From Poecilobothrus nobilitatus (taxonomy: Eukaryota; Arthropoda; Insecta; Diptera; Dolichopodidae), in the NCBI GenBank assembly GCA_947095535.1, contig OX352772.1, forward strand, positions 99,543,956 to 99,607,955: 64,000 nt of DNA. The letters are read 5' to 3'. This document shows positions 1-11,645 of the stretch, one piece after another. The notes below the pieces were generated by a model, which saw nothing but the letters and a program-made list of their open reading frames with translations, was not told where the DNA came from and did not search any database. Within the stretch, counting starts at the first letter, position 1. Every line of letters starts with the position of its first letter. Position numbers and translations under genes: made by a program.

Positions 1-1307
1 TATATTTTTCCTTATTTAAAGGTAATAAATCTACCTTTCCATTAATTGTAGAATTTAATTCTTTAATAACAAAATGTGAGTCATATCGCATTAGGTTATG
101 AAAAATTACTGGAACATATATTCCATTTTATAATTAAGATTACATACTTTATGAGCAGCACCACGATAATCTCCTGTTAAATGGCAATGATCTTTACACT
201 TTATTTCATTCAAAGCAAACGGCTCCTCACATATACAACATGTTGTTGCATTATCAAAGTCATTTTTTTGTGATGTATTTAATGGAATCATTTTGAGTGG
301 ACTTTCCAAATCTGTCTGCAACAGATTGGCCACAGCTACTAATTTTTTCAAAAACCAATCAATACAATTTTCACCCCTAAAAAATGAATATTTTGTTTCT
401 TTAATGTATGTTGACTTTACATAATGTCCAATAGAACATGGAACGTGATTTTGATATATATTGATTAAGTCTTGTTTTTTTAATAAGCACTCAATATCAG
501 CATATATAACACAAGGAACTTTAATTTTGTTTTTGTAATTTTAAAATTTTAAAATATTGTTTTCTTTAATTGGAAGTGTAATAGCGCATTTATTTATTTT
601 ATCACAATATAGAGAGTGATTTGTTAACTTTTCATTCTTTGAAAAGTAGTTCAAGCATCTATCACAAAAATATTTTCGATGATGGTTTTTATTAACCTCC
701 TCTGAAAGCAATCTTGACATGTCTTTTATTAAAACATAGTGATATTTTACTGGTTCCTCATTTACATTACTATCTTCAAAATATATATTTTATTTATCCT
801 TTTTATGGTATTTATCTTGAATTAACAACAAATTTGCGTGTTTATCTTTTTTCATTGCTGTTAACCGGAATGGTACAACTTTGCAATCATTGTTTTTAAT
901 TACCTCCAATCCAAAGACATTGACTGATATTGAATTTAATTTCTCAAATTTTGAAATATTTTTAATCTTTACTGGAAAATTAATATCATCAAATTTTAAC
1001 TTATTTTTATATAGTCAGGATAACTAGAAACTCGATCTGAATGAGTATTTGGATAAAGCAGTGCCATTATGCGCCACGCAAAACATGCTTCATCATTATT
1101 TTTTATGTTAATGCATGCTTTTTTCTTTTTAATTGATGAAGGTAAGTCAATATATGATGATGGTGAGAAAGCTGAAAATTGATTAACGTTTATAACCAAA
1201 TTAATAATGGATGATAATGCCGAAACACTACCTTTTTCCTGGAATTCATCAAACTTATTCAAAATTTGAAGTATAAGTTTTTTGTACCATTCATAACAGT
1301 CAAACAT
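1..1307 (-). pseudogene. polB: Polinton (element W) protein-primed DNA polymerase B, N-terminal half, broken
   Basis: Read on the minus strand, this stretch follows the family B polymerase of Polinton/Maverick elements, which replicates the element by protein priming. From its start at 1,307 it has the conserved N-terminal region with SSYIDLP and KKACINIKN. A zinc-finger-like CDRCL follows, then the exonuclease I motif YADIECLL near 500. Next comes a treble-clef endonuclease-VII-like block around 155-250, with CCICEEPF, then KDHCHLTGDYRGAAH. Most of it shares one frame, interrupted by several in-frame stops (for example near 536 and 790). The polymerase domain lies outside the window to the left. 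The only polB to compare it with in this window, at 47,091-51,505, is clearly diverged from it, so two Polinton lineages are present. Family is certain; function is lost. Confidence 0.88.
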
Positions 1308-1490
1308 CTCTTTTCATCACAATAACATTTTCCGTGTTTAGATATACAATACCATATTAACTTTAACCGAATTTTTATCAATTAATAAATTAATCATTAA
1401 TTTTATTCGATACAATTTTTGCACATTTTTCCAAAAAATGTTAGGATCAATATCGCTTATATTAGAAATTAATCCACTTTGAATTCTTTT

Positions 1491-1784
1491 TTAAAAAGCT
1501 GATGATAAGTCCTTCCATTTTAGCTGTTGCTGAAAAGTATTTTCAGAAAATAATTTTGCTTTTAATTGGTCTCTAAAAGAATTCAAATGTGCAATAACCG
1601 TTATTATATTAGATTTAATTCCACTTTTAGAATTTTTATGATCATTTAATAGTTTATCTAATGTAATTAAGTCTTTTAGAATTGAAATTATATAAGTTTT
1701 AATTTCTCTTTCACTACCGTTCTCTTTATAATCATTAAATAAATTAATATGTTTTATCAAAAGTGATTTAGATTTTTCAGACAT
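1491..1784 (-). CDS. Hypothetical 97-residue ORF just upstream of the PolB remnant
   Basis: This is an uninterrupted minus-strand frame starting with a real ATG at 1,784 behind an A/T-rich leader and ending at 1,491. The product is lysine-rich and mostly helical in composition, with no motif I recognise. It lies directly 5' of the PolB remnant and may be the start of the same gene before a break, or a small separate Polinton gene. It does not resemble the zinc-finger N-terminus of the other PolB copy. The 180 bases between it and 1,307 show no clear coding frame. Confidence 0.4.
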   Translation of the reverse strand: MSEKSKSLLIKHINLFNDYKENGSEREIKTYIISILKDLITLDKLLNDHKNSKSGIKSNIITVIAHLNSFRDQLKAKLFSENTFQQQLKWKDLSSAF

Positions 1785-1976
1785 TTTTTTTTTTTTTACG
1801 AATTCAATTCAACCTTTTATTTCGAAATAAAAATTTATACTAAAGAGTAAATATTTTTTTATTAATACCAGTTTAAAAATAACAAAACCAAATTATAATA
1901 TTTAATAATATTTATCTTGTGAACACACATTGTGTTTACCATTAGAAACCTAAAAAGGGAACCTGAAAATATCAAA
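1785..1976. other. Flank shared with the far side of the Helitron array
   Basis: There is no gene here. The last part (about 1,943-1,976, AGAAACC..GGGAACCTGAAAATATCAAAT) recurs in very similar form at about 9,989-10,022. The Helitron array is therefore bracketed by two copies of the same short sequence, which suggests either a target duplication or an older local repeat. Confidence 0.5.
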
Positions 1977-2397
1977 TCTAATATATAAGGAAGAAATTCT
2001 GTTTGTTTGTTTGTTTGTTTGTTTGGCACGGATTCACGTAAAAACCACCAGTCCGATTGCAACCAAATTTTGCAGGAACATTTCTACGACCCCGGAAGGA
2101 GTTATAGGCTATATCGCGTTCCGGTTCATTAACCCATTGCGGCCCGAGAGCGTTTTAAAGCGTTTTGGTTTTTTCGTTGTTCTGCCTAAACGGTTTGACC
2201 GATTGAGTTGAAAATTTGCACAAATGTTCTTCTCACCTTTAGTGGTGTACCCAAGAAATTGGGTTGCCATATGTCACCCGCGTTCAGCCCGGCCGGCTTC
2301 CAAAAAATTTTTTGTTTCCGATTTATGTCCAATTTTGTATGGCGGTTTTGTGGTCTGAAAAAACCCCTGAGACGAATTTTTGTAAAGTTCTGGTAAC

Positions 2398-3260
2398 CCG
2401 TTTGGGCACGAGAGCCGAACGAAGTTCATTACATTTTTTTGATGTCCTGCTTAAACGGTTTCACCTATTGATTTGAATATTTGCAAAACTGTTGCTATTT
2501 AGCAGAAAAGCTTACCATATTAATTTGGTTAGGATCCATTAACCCGTTGCGGCACCAGGGTTCAGTGAAATTTTTTAATTTACCTTAATGTTGCGCTTAA
2601 ACGGTGTGACCAATTGAGTTGAAAATTTACAAAAGTGTAGTTCTTCACTCCAGAAGTTCACTCAGTTGACTTAGTTACGATCCATTAACCCGTTGCGGCA
2701 CCAGGGCCCAATGAAATATTTTAATTTTTTTATTGTCGCGCTTAAAAGTTTTGACCAATTGAGTTGAAAAATTGCAAAATTGTTACTCTTTAGCACAGAA
2801 GCCTACTGAGCTGTGAATTGGTTACAATGCATTAACCCGGTTTGGCACCAGGCCTCAATAATATTTTTTAATTTCTTTGTTGTCGAGCTTAAAAGGTTTG
2901 ATCAATTGAGTTGAAAAATTACAAAAGCTCTAGCTCTTTACCACAGAAGCTTACTGAGTTGATTTTGTTACGATGCATTAACTCATTTCAGCATCAAGCC
3001 TCAATGAAGTTATTCATTTTTTTGTTGTCGTGCTTAAACGGTTTAACCAATTGAACATTGACACAAATACTGCACTTTAAGGCAGAAGCTCATTTAAGTA
3101 ATTCTGCGGTGATACATTAACCCATATGTACGATAGACTTTCAAAAGAAAATTTTGTTTCTAATTTTTGTCTAATTTGGCAGAATGATTTTACGATTCTA
3201 AATAAAGCCTGTAACAAATTTTTGTTAACTTTCGTTAGCCCATTTCCGCACGAATATCTT
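2398..3260. repeat. About 146-bp tandem subrepeats inside Helitron copy 1
   Basis: Each unit carries ATTAACCCGTTTCGGCACC, TTGTCGCGCTTAAACGG and TTGACCAATTGAGTTGAAAA. The ATTAACCC landmark recurs at about 2,538, 2,684, 2,831, 2,977 and 3,116, that is, every 139-147 bases. The same array occurs in copy 2 (5,150-6,190). Confidence 0.8.
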
Positions 3261-3303
3261 TTAAAAATACGGCACGGCATGGTTTAACATAAGTTCATCT
3301 CTT

Positions 3304-3715
3304 ATGGAGAAACTTAGGCTTTTTGAACGCAAATGCATAAGAATATGTTTAGGTGAGGCTCGAAAACCCGAAACGCAATATCTCCACTACATTTCAAATA
3401 AAAATATTTACAATAAAGCATAGACTATCAGAATTGACAACTTCATAGTTTCAATTATAAGAAAATTCTGGAGCAGAACATATTTTATCTACGACAACAA
3501 GACAATTAAAAACTCAGCTTATTGCAATGACCTGTACATCCAACATGCTATGGAAAAAGGATTTATCCCTCCAGAAGGGTTCATTTATTTGGACCAACAT
3601 AATTTTATACAAAATGCCGAAAAAGTTCCTCTCTTCTACCACTTTGAGAGAAGGGCCACAGATATTAAAATACCACCAGATTGGTTACTATTAAATATGA
3701 TACCGTAAAGTCATT
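3304..3715 (+). pseudogene. Non-LTR retrotransposon ORF2, C-terminal fragment
   Basis: The frame from ATG 3,304 reads LRLFERKCIRICLGEARKPE and later FIPPEGFIYLDQ, which match the C-terminal tail downstream of the reverse transcriptase in insect LINEs. One stop lies near 3,421 and the frame closes at about 3,706. An AT-rich tail with A-runs follows (3,960-4,000). The fragment breaks the order of Helitron copy 1: copy 2 lacks it and continues directly. It is thus a 5'-truncated LINE insertion. The exact clade is not assignable. Confidence 0.75.
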
Positions 3716-4743
3716 GGCGGATAAAGACAGAAAAAAAATAGAACGAAATTTTTGGTGGCTTCTATAGTAGTCTAAAAAAAAGCAGCTTGTGGATTAATTA
3801 GTTGTAAGGTAGGTTAGGGATTAGTTTTAAGTTTAGAAGTAAGTTTAGATTAATTTTTATCAATATGAAAAACTTATAGTTGGTTTTTTAAATTTTCCAA
3901 TTAATATAAAATTAAAAAAAATAAATAAAATGCATATAATTATAGCTAAAATAATAAAAAATTGTTAAAAGCAAAATAAAAAATTAAAAAAAAAAAAAAA
4001 TCATAATATAGAGTACTCGAATGGGGGGCAACATATTAATAAGAAATATACTGAATTTGGTGTTATATAGATTAGTTTCCAAACATGTAAAAATTTTTGT
4101 AACGTTTAAGAAAAAAAAATAAATCTATATTAAAAAAAAAAAAAGTGTTTTCAAAATTTAAAGCGCTGTCGATGCTGTAGGATCTCTAACGGTGAGGGTA
4201 CATAAAAAAGTTGTTCTACAACATTACTCTTTTAAGAGACCTATGCATAGTTAATATTTCATTGCTCTTTATTAAACAGTTTATAAGTTTTGTAAACAGA
4301 CGGATTGACAGAGCGAACCTAATAGCAAATTTTTCAAAATGTGCTTAAAAGGATTATTCACAAAAACATGAAGTGACATTACTTACGAAAAAAAATGTAT
4401 TACATTATGGTCTTTTATAATTGAAATGCGATTTTATGTTTCGATATTAACGAATATATTGTAAGAACTCACTTCGCCGTAATTGTGTACTCAACAGATT
4501 ATTGATTCCTTTAAAGATTTTTTGTAGACGAATTGTCTTTAATTTTTCGCCCTGTTTATTCAATTTAACTAAATGTAATAAAAAATAGAATATTAACTAC
4601 TAGCATCTGAAAATGAATAGTAATACATGAACTATATTAATTAAATTATATTAACTCAAAAGTAAATGTTAATAATTTTTATTTCATAAAGCCGATAAAA
4701 TACTCCGGGCAACGCCGGGTACTCTACTAGTGTAATATAAAAA

Positions 4744-7700
4744 TCTAATATATAAGGAAGAAATTCTGTTTGTTTGTTTGTTTGGCACGCATTCACGTAA
4801 AAACCACCAGTCCGATTGCAACCAAATTTTGCAGGAACATTTCTACGACCCCGGAAGGAGTTATAGGCTATATCGCGTTCCGGTTCATTAACCCATTGCG
4901 GCCCGAGAGCGTTTTAAAGCGTTTTGGTTCTTCTGTTGTTCTGCCTAAACGGTTTGACCGATTTAGTTGAAAATTTGCACAAATGTTCTTCTCATCATTA
5001 GGAGTGTACTCAAGAAATTGGGTTGTCATATGTCACTCGGGTTTGGTCCGGCGGGCTTCCAAAAAATTTTTTGTTTCCGATTTATGTCCAATTTTGTATG
5101 GCAGTTTTATGGTCTGAAAAAACCCCTGAGACGAATTTTTGTAAAGTTCTGGTAACCCGTTTGGGCACGAGAGCCGAGAGCCGAACGAAGTTTATTAAAT
5201 TTTTTTGATGTCCTGCTTAAACGATTTCAGCAATTGATTTGAAAATTTGCAAAAGTGTTGCCCTTTAGCAGAAAAGCTTACTAGATTAATTTGGTTAGGA
5301 TCCATTAACCCGCTTCGGCACCAGGGTTCAGTAAAATTTTTTAATTTACCTTAATGTCGCGCTTAAACGGTTCGACCAACTGAGTTGAAAATTTTCAAAA
5401 GTGTAGTTCTTCACTACAGAAGCTCACTCAGTTGACTTGGTTACGATCCATTAACCCGTTTCGGCACCAGGGTCCAATGAAGTATTTTAATTTTTTTATT
5501 GTCGCGCTTAAAATTTTTGACCAATTAAGTTGAAAAATTGCAAAATTGTTACTCTTTAGCACAGAAGCTTACTGAGTTGAATTGGTTACAATACATTAAC
5601 CCGTTTCGGCACCAGGGCTCAATGATATTTTTTAATTTCTTTGTTGTCGCGCTTAAAAGGTTTGACCAATTGAGTTGAAAAATTACAAAAGTGTAGCTTT
5701 TCACCCCAGAAGCCCACTCAGTTGATTTCGTTACAATCCGCTAACCTGTTTTGGCACCACGGCCCAATGAAGTTCCTTAATGTCTTTGTTGTCGCGCTTA
5801 AACGGTTTGACCAACTGAGTTGAAAATTCACAAAAGCTCTAGCTCTTTCCCATAGAAGCTTACAGAGTTGATTTGGTTACGATACATTAACCCATTTCAA
5901 CATCAACCCTCAATGAAGTTTTTAATTTTTTTGTTGTCGTGCTTAAACTGTTTGACCAATTGAATATTGGCACAATTATTGCACTTTAAGACAGAAGCTC
6001 ATTTAATTAATTCTACGGTGATACATTAACCCATTTCAGCACGATAGACTTTCAAAAAAAATATTTTGTTTCTAATTTTTGTCTAATTTGGCAGGATGAA
6101 TCCAAATTTTTACAATTCAAATTTTTACCATTCTAAATAAAGCCTGTGACAAATTTTTGTTAACGTTCGTTAACCCATTTCCGCACGAGTACCTATTAAA
6201 AATACTCTGCTCAATTTTTGGTATTGTTATTATTATTAAAAAGATATTTCCAACACTCTTTACTTTTATCTACACTGTTTTTAATATTCCATAAAAACCT
6301 TTCAATGCAAATTTCTAATATATAAAAATAATTAAAATAACCTTATTAAGTATCTTAAGAATACTGTGTTTAAATCTTAACAACATAACATTTTTGGCAG
6401 TTAAAAAACCGAAACAATCTTCTACATACGAAAATCATCATGTTATCATTCAGAAATGCATCACTTACATGTGGTCTACCTATATAAGATGCATGTGTAT
6501 AACATATTTCCCATAAAATATCATTGAAATATGTACATATAGTATGTATAATGTGCGTATATTTAAAAATACTATAAACATAATCAATTAAATTAGAAAA
6601 CATATTTACATTTCTGTATAGTATTTAATCAAAAATGAGTACATACATATTTAAAGAACAGAAAACCTTACATTCTTATCCATATACAAATTTTACACAT
6701 ATTTTTAGCCAATTAATTTGAAAACATAATTAGAAAAAGTAAACTTAAAAAAATGCTGGTAGATTTATAAAGGTAAAAAACAGTCATGTATTTTTTATAT
6801 TGAAAATATGTTAAACAGAACCTGAGATGGATGAATTTAAAAAGAAGTTTTTCAAAATTTGAAGAGCTGTCGGTGCTGTAGGATCGCCAGCTGTTAGGGT
6901 ACATAAAAAAGTACCCTCACAGCTGGAGATCTGTGTTCTTCAACATTACTCTTTTAAGAGACATATGCATAGTTAATATTTCATTGCTCCTTATTAAACA
7001 GTATATAAGTTTCGTAAACAGACGCAGAGAAAGAGCGAACCTAATACCAAATTTTTCAAAATGTGCTAAAAAGGTTAATTCACAAAAACATGAAGTGACA
7101 TTACTTAAGAAAAACAATTTATTACATTATGGTCTTTTATAATTGAAATGCGATTTTATGTTTCGGTATTAACGAATATATTATGAAAACTCACTTTGCC
7201 GTAATTGCGTACTCAATAGATTATTGATTCCTTTAAAGATTTTTTGTAGACGAATAGTCTCTAATTCTTCGCTCTGTTTATTCAATTTAACTAAATGTAA
7301 TAAAAATTGCAAAACTGTTGCTCTTTAGCAGAAAAGCTAATTAGATTAATTTGGTTAGGATCCATTAACCCGTTTCGGCACCAGGGTTCAGTGAAATTTT
7401 TTAATTTACCTTAATGTCGCGCTTAAACGGTTCGACTAATTGAGTTGAAAATTTACAAAAGTGTAGTTCGTTAACCCATTTCCCCACGAATACCTTTTAA
7501 AAATATTCTGCCCAATTTTTCGTATTATTATTATTATTAAAAAGATATTTCCAACACTCTTTACTTTTATTTACACTGTTTTTAATATTCCATAAAAACC
7601 TTTCAATGCAAATTTCTATAATATAAAAGTAATTAAAATAACCTTATTAAGTATCTTAAGAATACTGTGTTTAAGTCTTAACAACATAACATTTTCGGCC

Positions 7701-8468
7701 GTTAAAAAACAGAATAAATCTCCTACATACGACAGTCATCATGTCATCATTCAGAAATGCATGTGGTCTAGCTTTATAAGATTCATGTGTATAACATATT
7801 TCCCATAAAATATCATTGAAATATGTACATATAGTATGTATAACGTGCGTATATTTAGAAATACTATACATCACATTTCTGTACAGTATTTAATAAAAAA
7901 ATTAGTACATACATATTTAAAAAACAGAAAACTTTACATTTTAATCCATATACAATTTTTACACATATTTTTAGCCAATTACATAAAAAAGAGGGTACAT
8001 AAAAAAGTTGTTCTTCAACATTACTCTTTTAAGAGACCTATGTATAGTTAATATTTCATTGTTCCTTATTAAACAGTATATAAGTTTTGTAAACAGACGG
8101 ATTGACAGAGCGAACCTAATAGCAAATTTTTCAAAATGTGCTTAAAAGGATAATTCACAAAAACATGAAGTGACATTACTTACGAAAAACAATGTATTAC
8201 ATTATGGTCTTTTATAATTGAAATGCGACTTTACGTTTAGATATCAACGTATATATTGTGAAAACTCATTTCGCCGTAATTGCGTACTCAATAGATTATT
8301 GATTCCTTTAAAGATTTTTTGTAATAAAAATAGAATATTAACTACCAGCATCTGTAAATGCATAGTAATAAGTTAACTATAAATTAAATTAACGCAGAAA
8401 CAAAAGTTAATAATTTTTATTTCATAAAACCAATAAAATACTCCGGACAACGCCGGGTACTCTGCTAG
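4744..8468 (+). mobile_element. Non-autonomous Helitron, copy 2 (internally duplicated)
   Basis: It starts TCTAATATATAAGGAAG at 4,744 and ends CTAG at 8,468 after CCGGACAACGCCGGG. It carries the same 5' block and 146-bp subrepeats as copy 1. Internally, the block around 6,206-7,300 is followed by a second, partly deleted version (7,300-8,440), so it looks like one full plus one partial copy fused. No protein gene is visible. Confidence 0.8.
5150..6190. repeat. About 146-bp tandem subrepeats inside Helitron copy 2
   Basis: This is the second array of the units described for copy 1. Landmarks of the type ATTAACCCGTTTCGGCACC are spaced at close to 146 bases, with about seven units. It is slightly longer than the copy 1 array. 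Confidence 0.8.
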
Positions 8469-9904
8469 TAAAAATATAAGGAAGAAATTCTGTTTGTTTG
8501 TTTGTTTGGCACCGATTCACGTAAAAACCACCAGTCCGATTGCAACCAAATTTTACAGGAACATTTCTACGACCCCGGAAGGAGTTATAGGTTATATCGC
8601 GTTTCGGTTCATTAACCCATTGCGGCCCGAGAGCTTTTTAAAGCGTTTTGGTTATTAAAAGTATTCTGCCTAATTTTTTGTATTATTATTATTATTATTA
8701 AAAAGATAACACTCTTTTCTTTTATCTATACTGTTTTTAATATTCCATAAAAACCTTTTAATGCAAATTTCTAATATAGAACAGTAATTAAAGTAACCTT
8801 ATTAAGTATCTTAAGAATACTGTGTTTAAGTCTTAACAACATAACATTTTCCGCCGTTGTTAAAACAGAAACAATCTCCTATATTAGACAATCATCATGT
8901 CATCATTCAGAAATGCATTACTTACATGTGGTCTTTACATGTGGTCTACCTATATAAGATGCATGTGTATAACATATTTCCCATAAAATATCATTGAAAT
9001 ATGTACATATAGTATGTATAATTTCGTATATTTAAAAATACTGTATTGACATAATCAATTAAATTAGAAAACATATTCACATTTCTGTATAGTATTTAAT
9101 CAAAAATGAGTACATACATTTTAAAAGAACTGAAAACCTTACATTCTTATCCATACACAATTTTTACACATATTTTTAACCAATCAATTTGAAAACATAA
9201 TTAGAAAAAGTTACCGTAAAAAAATTCCGGTTGATTTATAAAGGTAAAACACAATCATGTAGTTTTTATATTAAAAAAAATATGTTAAACAGAACCTGAG
9301 ATTTATGCATTTAAAAAATAGTTTTTTTCAAAATTTGAAGCGCTGTCGATGCTGTAGGATCTCTAACGGTGAGGGTACATAAAAAAATTGTTCTACAACA
9401 TTACTCTTTTAAGAGACCTATGCATAGTTAAAATTTCATTGCTCTTTATTAAACCGTATATAAGTTTTGTAAACAGACGGATTGACCTAATAGCAAATTT
9501 TTCAAAATGTGCTTAAAAGGATAATTAACAAAAACATGAAGTGACTTACGAAACACTTACGAAAAACAATGTATTACATTATGGTCTTTAATAATTGAAA
9601 TGCGATTTTATGTTTCGGTATTAAAGAATATATTGTGAAAACTCACTTCGGCGTAATTGTGTACTCAATAGATTATTGATTCCTTTAAAGATTTTTTGTA
9701 GACGAATTGTCTCTAATTCTTCGCTCTGTTTATTCAATTTAACTAAATGTAATAAAAAATAGAATATTAACTACCAGCATCTGAAAATGCATAGTAATAC
9801 ATGAACTATATTAATTAAATTATATTAACTCAAAAGTAAATGTTAATAATTTTTATTTCATAAAGCCGATAAAATACTCCCGGCAACGCCGGGTACTCTG
9901 CTAG
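8469..9904 (+). mobile_element. Non-autonomous Helitron, copy 3 (internal deletion)
   Basis: It directly abuts the CTAG end of copy 2 and begins TAAAAATATAAGGAAGAAATTC. After about 180 bases of the common 5' block it jumps to the 3' half, losing the subrepeat array. The 3' end is the best preserved of the three: CCCGGC, AAC loop, GCCGGG forms a perfect 6-bp stem about 8 bases before the terminal CTAG at 9,904, followed by T. Confidence 0.82.
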
Positions 9905-10170
9905 TATAAAAATAAAAATAAAAAGATATATTTTTTGATTTATTTTTTTTTTTATTAACGCAAGTTTTTAAGTTCATTATTTTTTAAGTCACATAGAAAC
10001 CTGAAAAGGGAGCTTGAAAATATCAAATGTAATATAAAAATAAAAAGATAATATATTTTTTGATTTTTTTTATTAATGCAAAATTTTGATTATTGATTAT
10101 TTGCTGGTTTATCCTATAAATAAAGTTCCTCGTGTAGTAAGTTGTACTTCCCCTTTCCATTACATACCAT
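9905..10170. other. AT-rich spacer without a gene
   Basis: Two similar AT-rich blocks contain AATATAAAAATAAAAAGATA and the flank sequence shared with 1,943-1,976. I see no coding frame. Confidence 0.4.
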
Positions 10171-10596
10171 TTAAATGTTGAATTGATTGTTCATTTCATT
10201 TATATCCTTCTCAGTTAAAAAATCTACGATGAAAGCAGGTAGAAAAAATACTGCATTTTGAAACTCCAAAAGAATTCGAATCCCATATTGAGTTTTGATT
10301 TTGCTTAATTTTAATATATGGTAATATTTACCAACGATAATCTCAGCTGCTGGTAAACTCTTTTTGAAGTAACTTTTTTGATCCACTTTATCGTTGAATC
10401 TGCTCAGTAAAGCCGATATTTTAGTATCAGCTTTGCGTTTATATCTGTTACTCTTTTCATTTCCAGCTGTTCCTGATAAGTGACCATATGTATAGCTGGG
10501 CCCTGGTTGATTAAATAATTGTGATAATGCTGGCAATATTGTGATATCATCAATTATTTCAATTTCGCTGGAGTTCGTTTTGGATGTTGGTTTTCT
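10171..10596 (-). CDS. OB-fold/SSB-like small Polinton protein, 5' end unclear
   Basis: The minus-strand frame is open from 10,596 to a stop at 10,171 (about 140 residues) but has no ATG, so the true start lies further up or has been lost. The N-terminal part is acidic and serine-rich (SSEIEIIDDI). The C-terminal half has YHILKLSKIKTQYGIRILLEF followed by FFLPAFI. The pattern of a short beta-rich core, KxxYGxR, then FLP recurs in three other genes here (17,895, 35,285, 45,417). I infer a single-stranded-DNA-binding OB-fold that would support strand-displacement replication by PolB; this is inference from pattern only. It lies between the element W terminus and its PolB. Confidence 0.55.
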   Translation of the reverse strand, partial: RKPTSKTNSSEIEIIDDITILPALSQLFNQPGPSYTYGHLSGTAGNEKSNRYKRKADTKISALLSRFNDKVDQKSYFKKSLPAAEIIVGKYYHILKLSKIKTQYGIRILLEFQNAVFFLPAFIVDFLTEKDINEMNNQFNI

Positions 10597-11640
10597 TTAG
10601 TTTGATTTTAAAGTGACGAATTAATTGTAAAATGACTCTCTTTTATACAAATTTTTTTATTTGCGTAGGTTATTAATATAATTAATACAATTAATTTTTA
10701 TATTTTATTTATCAATTTTAATTAATTGTACATGCAAAACCGCAATAATATTATACACATTTAATATATTGTAGGACATATTTATGATTAGACTTTTTTC
10801 TTTGCTAATTCCTAATATAATAATCAAATTTAATATAATTGTACAGGCAAAATCGCAATAATATAAAACACATTTAATTCATTGTAGTACAAATTTTATT
10901 AGACTTTTTTCTTTGCTAATTCCTAATATAAGAATTAAATTTAATATAATTGTACAGGCAAAACCACAATTTCCTTTTTCTACCTAATATAAACTTGTTA
11001 CATTCACTAGAAAAATTCTTAACAAATTTAAAATAAAAGAACATCCAAAACCTCGATTTCATATAAAATTATTAAATTTTATAATGATAATGCATGAACA
11101 AATTTATTATAAGACTCTTTTCTTTGCTAATAAAAAACACATTTAATATATAGTAGTTTTTTCTTTTTATATTAACAATAGGAATCCCCTCGGTCCATTT
11201 TTTTATTTTGTTTGCGTTTTAGGAATTCCCTGACATCATTTTTCACTTTTTAAAAAATTTTAAATTCTTTATCAGTATAATTCAAAAACAAAAAATATAA
11301 TTCATTTTTTCTTTTTGTCTTAACACACACTAATTATTCTAAACAAATTTCTTATCAAAGAATTAACTGTAAAACAAAAAATTATTTTCCCTTATGTCCA
11401 ATTAATTCCCTTACGTCATTTTGGTCTTTTAAAAATTTTTAATTTTCTTATCAACATAATCCCACAATTAAAAAAGAAACAAAATCATGCTTCAAAAAAA
11501 TATTTTATTTTCTTATTAGCATAATTCATTTAAGTTTAAGTGACCGCAGAAAAAATTTTTCATTTCTACAATTTAAAACAAAAATGTTCTCTTTTCTCTG
11601 ACGTCACTTCCTGGTCTAGAACCGGCCTAGTATACCTACT
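10597..11640. repeat. Right terminal region of Polinton W
   Basis: This AT-rich region has no coding frame. It includes two to three tandem copies of a unit of about 111 bp (about 10,723-10,985) marked by AATTGTACAGGCAAAA and TAGACTTTTTTCTTTGC. It ends in AGAACCGGCCTAGTATACCTACT at 11,640. The reverse complement begins AGTAGGTATACTAGGCCGG, which matches the pattern of the other Polinton termini in the window. Retrotransposon env coding sequence starts immediately afterwards. Confidence 0.7.
10723..10985. repeat. About 111-bp tandem repeat in the Polinton W terminal region
   Basis: The landmark AATTGTAC(A/T)GGCAAAA occurs at about 10,723, 10,837 and 10,948. Shared flanking text is ACACATTTAAT, then TTTCTTTGCTAATTCCTAATATAA. 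Confidence 0.75.
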
Positions 11641-11645
11641 TCCAA

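Larger units (their letters stand above)
1977..4730 (+). mobile_element. Non-autonomous Helitron, copy 1
   Basis: The element starts with TC followed by TAATATATAAGGAAGAAATTC and a TTTG run. It ends at 4,730 in CTAG, a few bases after a degenerate hairpin (CCGGGCAACGCCGGG), with a T following. This matches the 5'-TC...CTRR-3' layout of Helitrons and their insertion between A and T. No Rep/helicase frame is present. Inside are a series of subrepeats of about 146 bp (2,398-3,260) and a LINE fragment (3,304-3,715). The short open frames near 2,011 recur only because the DNA repeats and are not genes. Confidence 0.85.

Noticed and set aside
2011..2476. Repeated open frames at 2,011 and 4,770 with nearly identical products
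   Set aside because: They lie in the Helitron 5' block and recur only because the DNA repeats. They overlap each other in different frames and show no domain.
2398..6190. Regular repeats that might suggest a CRISPR array
   Set aside because: Units are about 146 bp without distinct spacers, no cas genes exist, and the DNA is clearly eukaryotic.
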